From the NCBI RefSeq assembly GCF_014451325.2, contig NZ_JACSCH020000004.1:423856-487855 (forward strand): DNA of 64,000 bases, given 5' to 3'. Below the pieces are notes generated by a model, which ran no database searches, had not been told where the DNA came from, and saw only the letters and a list, made by a program, of their open reading frames with translations. The DNA comes from Streptomyces sp. CB02980 (GTDB taxonomy: Bacteria > Actinomycetota > Actinomycetes > Streptomycetales > Streptomycetaceae). This document shows, piece after piece, positions 57,528-64,000 of the stretch; the stretch's first letter is position 1, and the number at the start of each line of letters is the position of its first letter. The position numbers and the translations under genes were made by a program.

Positions 57528-58367
57528 TCACACGTCCCGGTTGTTCAGCAGCGCGAACGCGCCGGCGAGCGCGACCCCGGCGACCCCGGTCATGATCAGC
57601 AGCGGCTCCCAGCCCGCCGGGCCCTTGTCCCCGAAGGGCGGCTGCGCCGCGTACAGCGAGATCATCTGCGAGGGGATCGCGTACGTCAGGAGCCACTCCT
57701 GCACGGACTTCAGCGCCTCGGAGAACATGAACAGCGCCGCCACCAGCGGCAGCAGCAGCAGACCGATCATCACCGTGATCGCACCGGCCGAGTGCCGGAT
57801 CAGCGTGCCGAGCGCCAGCGACAGCAGCCCCAGCATGGCCAGGTAGGCGCCCGCGCCGACCGTCGCCCGCAGCCACTCGCTCGTCGTCGGCGTGTCCGCC
57901 ACGTCCACGATGGCGACCTGCACCGCGCCCACGAGCGCCGCGACCACGGTGGTCACCGTGAAGACGAGCAGGAAGAACACGATCGCCTTCGCCGTCAGCA
58001 CCCGGGCCCGGCTCGGGCAGGCCGTCAGGGTCGTACGGATCATCCCGGTGCCGTACTCGGAGGCGATCGTCAGCACGCCGAGCGTGATCACGCAGATCGA
58101 GGCCGGCAGCATCCCGAAGAAACCGAAGCCGAGCGCCGACTCGTCGCCCATCCCCTGCTCGCCGGCGTTGGCGGCGATCGCCGCCACCCCCAGGCCGATG
58201 GCCACCATCAGCAGGACCATGACCCCGAGCGTCCACAGCGTCGAACGCACCGAGCGGATCTTCGTCCACTCGGAGGCCAGCGCGTCACCGAGGTGCGCCC
58301 TGCGGACCGGAATGGGGGAGACGTAGGAGTGCGGCGCCGGAGCGTGGTGCTGGGCGGGGGCGGTCAT
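57528..58367 (-). CDS. ABC transporter permease (pair 1)
   Basis: 279 residues, about six membrane helices. ABC-2-type permease starting with a Pro/His-rich cytoplasmic segment, then SEWTKIRSVRSTLWTLG, ASEYGTGMIRTTLTACPSRARVLTAK and a final GWEPLLIMTGVAGVALAGAFALL helix. The same SEWTKIR and EYSSGMIRTSL motifs occur in the permease at 59773-60552, so the two are paralogues. Its ATG overlaps the stop of its ATPase as ATGA. Confidence 0.92.
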   Translation of the reverse strand: MTAPAQHHAPAPHSYVSPIPVRRAHLGDALASEWTKIRSVRSTLWTLGVMVLLMVAIGLGVAAIAANAGEQGMGDESALGFGFFGMLPASICVITLGVLTIASEYGTGMIRTTLTACPSRARVLTAKAIVFFLLVFTVTTVVAALVGAVQVAIVDVADTPTTSEWLRATVGAGAYLAMLGLLSLALGTLIRHSAGAITVMIGLLLLPLVAALFMFSEALKSVQEWLLTYAIPSQMISLYAAQPPFGDKGPAGWEPLLIMTGVAGVALAGAFALLNNRDV

Positions 58368-59518
58368 CGGGCGTCCTTGGTGGTGTCGCTCGGCTGGGGG
58401 GCGGCCTGCTGCGGAGCGGCCGGAGGGGCGTACGGCCCCGGCACGGGCGGCTGGCCGGGAGCCCCCGCGTACGGGTTCTGTCCGGGCGGCGGCGGGGCGT
58501 ACCAGCCCTGCTGCGGCACGTCCTGCACCACCGGCTGCGGCGGCATGCCGTACCCCGGGTGGCCGGGCTGCTGCGGCGGCTGGAGGTGCGCGAGCCGGTC
58601 GTCGGTGGAGCGGTAGTCCACGGCGCCCTGCGTCAGACGCATGTACGCCTCCTCGAGGGAGGCCTGGTGCGGGGACAGCTCCCAGAGCCGTACGTCCGCG
58701 TCGTGCGCGAGGTCGCTGATCCGGGGCAGCGGCAGGCCCGTCACCCGCAGCGCCCCGTCCGGCTCCGACATCACCTGGCCGCCGGACTCCATGAGGGCCG
58801 CCGTCAGCTTCTCCCGCTGACCCGGATCGGTCCCCGGGGTCCTTACCCGGGCGAAGTCGGCGGAGTTCGCCGAGATGAAGTCCGTGACGCTCATGTCCGC
58901 GAGCAGCTGCCCGCGGCCGATCACGATCAGATGGTCGGCGGTGAGGGCCATCTCGCTCATGAGGTGGCTGGAGACGAAGACCGTCCGGCCCTCGGAGGCC
59001 AGCTTCTTCATCAGGTTGCGGACCCAGAGGATGCCCTCCGGGTCCAGGCCGTTGACCGGCTCGTCGAAGAGCAGCACCTGAGGGTCGCCCAGGAGCGCCG
59101 CCGCGATGCCCAGCCGCTGGCCCATGCCGAGCGAGAAGCCGTTGGAACGCCGCTTGGCCACGTCCTGCAGGCCGACGACCCCGAGGACCTCGTCGACGCG
59201 CTGCGCCGGGATGCCGGCGAGCTGCGCGAGCGACAGCAGATGGCTGCGCGCGCTCCGCCCGCCGTGCACGGCCTTCGCGTCGAGGAGCGCGCCGACCTGA
59301 CGGGGCGCGTTCGGCAGCTGCCGGAACGGGTGGCCGCCGATCGTGACATGGCCCGCGGACGGCTGGTCGAGGCCCAGGATCATGCGCATCGTGGTCGACT
59401 TGCCGGACCCGTTGGGCCCCAGGAACCCGGTGACGACACCGGGCCTCACCTGGAAGGAAAGGTTGTACACGGCCGTCTTGGCGCCGTAGCGCTTCGTCAG
59501 GCCGACTGCCTCGATCAT
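58364..59518 (-). CDS. ABC transporter ATP-binding protein with Pro/Gly/Gln-rich tail (pair 1)
   Basis: 384 residues. Walker A GFLGPNGSGKSTTMRM, signature-like NGFSLGMGQRLGIAAAL, Walker B VLLFDEPVNGLDPEG, switch His in VFVSSHLMSEMALTADH. The signature is FSLGMGQR rather than LSGGQ, shared with its paralogue. The C-terminal ~75 residues are low complexity (QPPQQPGHPGYGMPPQP, PPPGQNPYAGAPGQPP), absent from the paralogue. ATG 59518 with GGAG close upstream. Confidence 0.92.
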   Translation of the reverse strand: MIEAVGLTKRYGAKTAVYNLSFQVRPGVVTGFLGPNGSGKSTTMRMILGLDQPSAGHVTIGGHPFRQLPNAPRQVGALLDAKAVHGGRSARSHLLSLAQLAGIPAQRVDEVLGVVGLQDVAKRRSNGFSLGMGQRLGIAAALLGDPQVLLFDEPVNGLDPEGILWVRNLMKKLASEGRTVFVSSHLMSEMALTADHLIVIGRGQLLADMSVTDFISANSADFARVRTPGTDPGQREKLTAALMESGGQVMSEPDGALRVTGLPLPRISDLAHDADVRLWELSPHQASLEEAYMRLTQGAVDYRSTDDRLAHLQPPQQPGHPGYGMPPQPVVQDVPQQGWYAPPPPGQNPYAGAPGQPPVPGPYAPPAAPQQAAPQPSDTTKDAR

Positions 59519-59679
59519 TCTCCAGCCCCATCGACAGGTCGGTCGCACCATGGTCGGGGCGTGGCGGCCGTCGGCCGGAGCCCCCCGTATGAGCTAGGAG
59601 CTTATCCAGCCATTGACGGTTCCGGCGAAGTGGAGACGGCCTCCGGCCAGTCTCAGGGGGAACGTCAGGGTTCTCCCTA

Positions 59680-59781
59680 GGGGCTCCGCGAGATCGCGCG
59701 GGGTCGGGCGCCGGGGCTCCGACGAGATCCGGCGGGATCGGGCGTCGGGGCCCCGGGAGATCCGGCGAGCCCTCAGGCGTC
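59680..59781. repeat. Three degenerate ~34-bp tandem units between the two ABC transporter sets
   Basis: Units start at 59680, 59713 and 59747, each GGGGCYCC...GAGATC...CGGGCGYC. The last unit extends across the stop of the next permease gene (59773). The 254-base gap otherwise holds nothing recognisable. Confidence 0.65.
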
Positions 59782-60552
59782 CCGCTTCTTCATCACCAGA
59801 TAGCCGCCGGCCAGCGCGGCCACCACCCAGAGCACCATGATCCCCAGACCGGCCCACGGGCCGTACGGAGCCTCCTCCGTGTTCATGGCGTCCGGGACGA
59901 CCTGCATGATCTTCGATCCGGCCTGGTCGGGGAAGTAGCGGGCCACCTCCTTGGCCTTCGGCACGGCCGCGAGGATCTGCGAGACCAGGAAGAAGAACGG
60001 CATCAGGATGCCGAGCGAGAGCATCGACGAGCGCAGCATCGCCGCCACGCCCATGGAGAACAGCGCGATCAGGCCCATGTAGAGCCCGCCGCCGATCACC
60101 GCCCGCAGCACGTTGTCGTCACCGATCGAGGCCCGGTGCTCGCCGAGCAGTGCCTGCCCCAGGAAGAAGGAGAGGAAGCTCGTCGCGAGACCCACGGCGA
60201 ACGCGAGCCCGCCCGCCACCGCGACCTTCGAGAAGAGGAAGGTCGCGCGCTGCGGCACGGCCGCCAGGGAGGTGCGGATCATGCCCGAGGAGTACTCGGT
60301 CCCCACCACGAGGACACCGAAGACCACCATCGCCAGCTGCCCCAGGGTCATCCCGAAGAAGCTGACCAGGGTCGGGTCGAAGGTGGCCCGCTCGACCTCG
60401 CTGAGGTCGTCGAAGGTGGAGTTGAACACGGCGGACAGCGCCGCGCCGATCGCCACCGTGACGATCAGGGCGCTCGCCAGCGTCCAGACGGTCGACGACA
60501 CCGTCCGGATCTTGGTCCACTCGGACTGCAGGACCGCGGATACCGCTGCCAT
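59773..60552 (-). CDS. ABC transporter permease (pair 2)
   Basis: 259 residues with about six membrane helices. Starts MAAVSAVLQSEWTKIRTVSSTVWTL; carries VVGTEYSSGMIRTSLAAVPQRATFLFSKV and ends with a helix and KKRDA. Paralogue of the pair 1 permease. It starts three bases after its ATPase gene ends, so they are one operon. Confidence 0.93.
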   Translation of the reverse strand: MAAVSAVLQSEWTKIRTVSSTVWTLASALIVTVAIGAALSAVFNSTFDDLSEVERATFDPTLVSFFGMTLGQLAMVVFGVLVVGTEYSSGMIRTSLAAVPQRATFLFSKVAVAGGLAFAVGLATSFLSFFLGQALLGEHRASIGDDNVLRAVIGGGLYMGLIALFSMGVAAMLRSSMLSLGILMPFFFLVSQILAAVPKAKEVARYFPDQAGSKIMQVVPDAMNTEEAPYGPWAGLGIMVLWVVAALAGGYLVMKKRDA

Positions 60553-60555
60553 CGT

Positions 60556-61524
60556 TCAGGCTCCCTGGGAGGTCGTGCCCCACTGGGGGCCGGGCGCCGG
60601 GGCGCCACCGTGTACATCGGTGCCGTGCGCGTGGTACTCCACCGCACCTGCCGTCATCTGCATGAAGGCCTCTTCCAGCGAGGCGCGCTGGGAGCTCAGC
60701 TCGTGCAGCACGAGCCCGTTCTCGGCCGCGAGTTCACCCAGCTTCTCGGTCGTCGCCCCGTCCACCTCGAGGGTGCCGTTGCCCGCCTCGACCGCGATGA
60801 ACCCATGCGCGTGCAACAGGTCCCGGAGCCGCTCCTGCTGCGGAGAGCGCAGCCGCGCATAACTCCGGGAATTCTCCTGGATGAAATCCGCCATCGATGT
60901 GTCGGCCAGCAGCTTTCCCTGTCCGATCACGATCAGATGATCGGCTGTCAGGGCCATTTCACTCATCAGATGGCTGGAAACGAAGATCGTCCGACCCTCG
61001 GCCGCCAACGCCTTCATCAGATTGCGGATCCAGTGAATTCCCTCGGGGTCCAGACCATTGACGGGTTCGTCGAACATCAGGATCTCGGGATCGCCGAGCA
61101 GCGCCGACGCGATGCCGAGCCGCTGCCCCATACCGAGGGAGAAACCTTTCGACTTCTTCCGCGCGACCGGCGTCAGACCCACCAGGTCCAGCACCTCGCT
61201 CACCCGGCGTTCCGGGATGCGGTTCGACTGCGCGAGACACAGCAGGTTGTTGTACGCGGAGCGGCCGCCGTTCATGGCCTTGGCGTCGAGCAGCGCGCCG
61301 ATGTACTTCAGCGGCTCCTCGAGCTCCCGGTAGTGCTTGCCGTCGATCCGGACCGTCCCGCTCGTCGGGTTGTCCAGGTCCAGCATCATCCGCATCGTCG
61401 TGGACTTGCCCGCCCCGTTGGGCCCGAGGAAGCCCGTGATCACCCCAGGACGCACCTGGAAGGAGAGATGGTCGACCGCGGTCTTCGCCCCGTATCGCTT
61501 GGTCAGGCCCTCAAGCTCGATCAT
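60556..61524 (-). CDS. ABC transporter ATP-binding protein (pair 2)
   Basis: 322 residues. Walker A GFLGPNGAGKSTTMRM, signature-like KGFSLGMGQRLGIASAL, Walker B ILMFDEPVNGLDPEG, switch His in IFVSSHLMSEMALTADH. Very close to the pair 1 ATPase but without the low-complexity tail, indicating a local duplication. ATG 61524 is seven bases downstream of a -10-like TAGGTT (61532-61537 on the minus strand), without a ribosome binding site, so possibly leaderless. Confidence 0.93.
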   Translation of the reverse strand: MIELEGLTKRYGAKTAVDHLSFQVRPGVITGFLGPNGAGKSTTMRMMLDLDNPTSGTVRIDGKHYRELEEPLKYIGALLDAKAMNGGRSAYNNLLCLAQSNRIPERRVSEVLDLVGLTPVARKKSKGFSLGMGQRLGIASALLGDPEILMFDEPVNGLDPEGIHWIRNLMKALAAEGRTIFVSSHLMSEMALTADHLIVIGQGKLLADTSMADFIQENSRSYARLRSPQQERLRDLLHAHGFIAVEAGNGTLEVDGATTEKLGELAAENGLVLHELSSQRASLEEAFMQMTAGAVEYHAHGTDVHGGAPAPGPQWGTTSQGA

Positions 61525-61673
61525 GCGTCCCAACCTACGGGTGCGCAAAACCCCCCGCCACCGGAATGACAGGGGGTTCTGGGGAACGCTACGAACTCGT
61601 TACCGGCTGTGCGTCAGGTCGACGGTCACGACCCGGACGGCCGTACGGGGGGCGGCCGTCCGCGGGACGGGCG

Positions 61674-62609
61674 TCAGCGGGACTGCTGGGCCGGGACACC
61701 GGCCGGGCGCTCGTCGTCGATCGGCGAGCCGGCCGCCGCCACCGCGGCACCGGTCAGCGTCGCCAGCATCTCGCGGACGTTGGTCAGCTGGGCGTTGATC
61801 GAGTCCCGGCGGTTCGTCAGCGCCGCGAGCTCGCGCTCCGATTCGCTGCGGATCCGGTCGGCCTTGGCGTTCGCGTCGGCCACGATGTCCTCGGCCTGGC
61901 GCTGCGCGGTCTCCACCGTCTGACGGGCCCGGCGCTCCGCGTCCGTACGCAGCTTCTCGGCCTCCAGGCGGAGCTGCTCGGCGCGGTGCTCGATCTCGGC
62001 CAGACGCTTCTCGGCCTTGGCCTGACGCGAGGCCAGGTCGCGCTCCGACTGCTCGCGGCGCTTGGCCAGGTTGGTCTCGAAGTCCGCGGCGGCCTGGGCG
62101 GCCTTGGCGCGGGTCTCCTCGAAGAGGGCGTCCGCCTCCTCGCGCTTCGACTGCGCGTCCTTCTGCGCCTCGGCGCGCATCGTGTTGGCCTCGCCCTGCG
62201 CCTTCTCGACGATGCGGACGCCCTCGTCCTCGGCCTTCGACTTGCGCTCGGCCGCGAAGGACTCCGCGTCGTTGCGCACCTGCTGGGCGGCCGACTCGGC
62301 CAGCTCGCGGTGCTGCTCGGCGGCGCGACGGGCCTCCTCACGCAGGTCCTTCGCCTCCTCCTCGGCGAGCCGGAGGATCTTCTCGACCCGGGCGCCGAGC
62401 CCCGCGTACGACGGCTCGGCGTCGGTGACCTGCGCCTGGGCGTTCTGCGTCTCGAGGTGGAGCTCCTCGATGCGCTTCTCCAGGGAGGTGATGCGGGACA
62501 GCGCACTGTCGCGGTCGGACACGAGCTTGGTAATGCGGTCGTCCACCTGACCGCGGTCGTAACCGCGCCGCACGAGCTCGAAGCCGAAGGGGGAGGATGT
62601 GTCGCTCAT
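61674..62609 (-). CDS. filP: FilP, intermediate-filament-like coiled-coil cytoskeletal protein
   Basis: 311 residues, nearly all coiled coil. The N-terminus (MSDTSSPFGFELVRRGYDRGQVDDRI) is a DivIVA-like segment; the rod (ALSRITSLEKRIEELHLET onward, rich in Ala/Glu/Arg with many heptads) ends in a short globular tail. In S. coelicolor FilP forms filaments near hyphal tips and affects cell stiffness and polar growth with DivIVA and Scy. It lies directly downstream of scy on the same strand (114-base gap), as I recall for SCO5396-SCO5397. Confidence 0.93.
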   Translation of the reverse strand: MSDTSSPFGFELVRRGYDRGQVDDRITKLVSDRDSALSRITSLEKRIEELHLETQNAQAQVTDAEPSYAGLGARVEKILRLAEEEAKDLREEARRAAEQHRELAESAAQQVRNDAESFAAERKSKAEDEGVRIVEKAQGEANTMRAEAQKDAQSKREEADALFEETRAKAAQAAADFETNLAKRREQSERDLASRQAKAEKRLAEIEHRAEQLRLEAEKLRTDAERRARQTVETAQRQAEDIVADANAKADRIRSESERELAALTNRRDSINAQLTNVREMLATLTGAAVAAAGSPIDDERPAGVPAQQSR

Positions 62610-62723
62610 GGGTTTCCTGTCGAATGAGACCGGTGAGGTGTTAGAGGGAATCCTAGGGGCCGAAGCGGCGTGTCATCGAGCGTATGCCCGTTTGATCTGG
62701 AGAATGTCCAGCCTTTTGAGTGG

Positions 62724-64000
62724 CTAGCTGTCCTGGGACTTGCCACTCGAACGAGTGGACCCTGCTGAAGCGCCCGCCTTGGCACCCACTGCCCCGGCGG
62801 ACTTCGTACCAGCGGACGGAGTCTCGAAAGACTCCAACGCCTCCAGCACGTCCTGGACACGGGAGATCTCGGCATTGATGTCCTTGCGGCGCCGCACGAG
62901 CACCTCCAGTTCGCGCTGACCTTCCTCGATCGTCTTCTCCGCCTCGGACCGAGCCTCCGCCAGCGTCCGTTCGGCCTCGGCCTTGATGCCCTCGGCCTCC
63001 GCGGCGAGCGAGGCCTTCTTCTGCTCGGCCTCCTTGAGGAGAGCCTCGGCCTTGCGGACCGCGGCGATACGGACCTTGCTCGCCTCCGAACTCGCCTCGG
63101 AGATGAGCTCCTTGGCCTTCTCGTCGGCCTCGGCCCGCTGTTCCGTCGCCGCCTTCATCAGGTTGTCGACCCGCTCGCCCGCCGTCTTCATCTGCTCGGC
63201 GCTCTCACGGCGCGCCCGCTCGTGCAGTTCCTCGATCTCGCCCTCGATCCGGCCCCGCAGCTCATCGGTCCGCTCCCTTATGGCCGTCGCGTCGCCGCGT
63301 GCCCCGACCAGGAGTTCGTCCGCGTCCGTACGGGCCTTCTCCACCAGCGAGTTGCCCTCGACGGTCGCCTCGGCGACGATCCGCTCGGCCTCCTTGCGGG
63401 CCGCGCCGACCATCAGGTCGGCCTGCGCCTCGGCCTCGGTGGTGGCGCGCAGCGCCTCCTCCTGGGCCTTGCCGATGAGCTGGTCCGCCTGCTCGGCCGC
63501 GTCCGAACGCTTCCGGGCGCCGGCCTCCCGCGCCTCGTCGAGCGTCCGGTCGGCCTCCTCGCGGGCCTCCGAGCGCATCTGCTCGGCCGCCGCCTCGGCG
63601 TCGGCCTTGAGCCGCTCCGACTCGGTACGGATCCGCTCGGCGTCCTGCTGGGCGGAGCCCACGGTCGCCTCGGCCGCGGCGCGCGCCTCCGCCGTGACGG
63701 AATCGGCGAGTTCGCCGGCCTCGCGGGTGAGCCGTTCGGCCTCGGCGGCCGTCTCGCGGGTGAGCCGCTCGGCCTCCGAGGTCGCTTCCGCGAGGAGTGC
63801 GTCGGCCTGTTCGGCGGCGTCGCTGCGGCGCTTGTCGGCGGCCTTGCGGGCCTCGTCGAGGAGCTGCTCGCCGTCGGCCAGGGCGGCGTTCCGCAGGGCC
63901 TGCGCGTGCGCCTCCCCGTCGATCTTGACCTGTTCGGCCTCGGTGCGGAGGCGTCGGGCGTCCTGTTCGGTGGTCTCCATGAGCTCGACCGCCTCGGCGG
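62724..64000 (-). CDS. scy: Scy, long coiled-coil polarity scaffold (C-terminal part, 5' end beyond the window)
   Basis: The visible ~425 residues are the C-terminal part of a very long Ala/Glu/Arg-rich coiled coil with 51-residue-like periodicity (ERLTRETAAEAERLTREAGELADS and similar). The frame is open to the window edge, so the N-terminus lies outside. A Ser/Ala/Gly/Lys-rich end (SAGTKSAGAVGAKAGASAG) closes the protein. In Streptomyces Scy assembles the tip-organising centre with DivIVA and FilP and sets where hyphal tips form. Confidence 0.93.
   Translation of the reverse strand, partial: AEAVELMETTEQDARRLRTEAEQVKIDGEAHAQALRNAALADGEQLLDEARKAADKRRSDAAEQADALLAEATSEAERLTRETAAEAERLTREAGELADSVTAEARAAAEATVGSAQQDAERIRTESERLKADAEAAAEQMRSEAREEADRTLDEAREAGARKRSDAAEQADQLIGKAQEEALRATTEAEAQADLMVGAARKEAERIVAEATVEGNSLVEKARTDADELLVGARGDATAIRERTDELRGRIEGEIEELHERARRESAEQMKTAGERVDNLMKAATEQRAEADEKAKELISEASSEASKVRIAAVRKAEALLKEAEQKKASLAAEAEGIKAEAERTLAEARSEAEKTIEEGQRELEVLVRRRKDINAEISRVQDVLEALESFETPSAGTKSAGAVGAKAGASAGSTRSSGKSQDS

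Overview
The window is chromosomal DNA from a Streptomyces. The coding DNA is very GC-rich. The gene order (lysA-hom-thrC-thrB-rho, rpmE-prfA-prmC, atpIBEFHAGDC, a GH18/CBM2 chitinase, nucS, then filP and scy) is what I recall from the core region of the Streptomyces coelicolor chromosome around SCO5302-SCO5397. That recollection has not been checked by a search.

Layout. 1-11.8 kb: on the minus strand, the N-terminal part of an FtsW/RodA-family protein, a histidine kinase with a co-translated lipoprotein, a HEAT-repeat protein, and a split non-homologous end-joining set (ATP-dependent DNA ligase and LigD-type primase-polymerase). Ku is divergent from these. An EccA-like AAA+ ATPase and a membrane-anchored hypothetical protein follow. 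11.8-16.3 kb: a 4.4-kb island at a tRNA-Arg(CCG) gene, bounded by 112-bp near-perfect direct repeats and lacking an integrase. It carries an AT-richer pair of overlapping genes (soluble protein plus four-helix membrane protein), a MITE-like palindrome, a small unknown gene, a frameshifted HAD phosphatase and a truncated gene. 16.4-23.3 kb: a lone receiver protein, the ArgS-like protein NrtL without a catalytic domain, then lysA and the threonine genes. 23.3-34 kb: rho, an LCP protein, rpmE, prfA, prmC, the Sua5/TsaC gene, a phosphatase-like protein whose catalytic cysteine is a serine, glyA and a WecA/TagO-type transferase. 34-41.8 kb: the complete F1Fo ATP synthase operon.

41.9-64 kb: a DUF2550 protein, a secreted chitinase with a typical direct-repeat promoter, a two-component system, a PduO-type cobalamin adenosyltransferase, a drug-type ABC exporter with a divergent TetR regulator, 3-hydroxybutyryl-CoA dehydrogenase, a STAS protein, a large membrane-anchored NTPase-like protein, nucS, a conserved 130-residue protein, an LLM-class oxidoreductase, a zinc-ribbon-like protein, two similar ABC transporters in tandem, and the polar-growth cytoskeleton genes filP and scy (scy runs off the right edge).

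The most interesting part is the tRNA-Arg island. Its only clearly intact module is the 12.1-13.6 kb gene pair, whose layout (soluble protein, then small four-helix membrane protein, overlapping, foreign composition) resembles two-gene abortive-infection modules such as lambda RexAB. Other points of note are sigma-R-type promoter sequences ahead of rho and rpmE, several probable leaderless start sites with a TAnnnT box 6-8 bases before the start codon, and many short GC-rich tandem repeats placed exactly at gene junctions.
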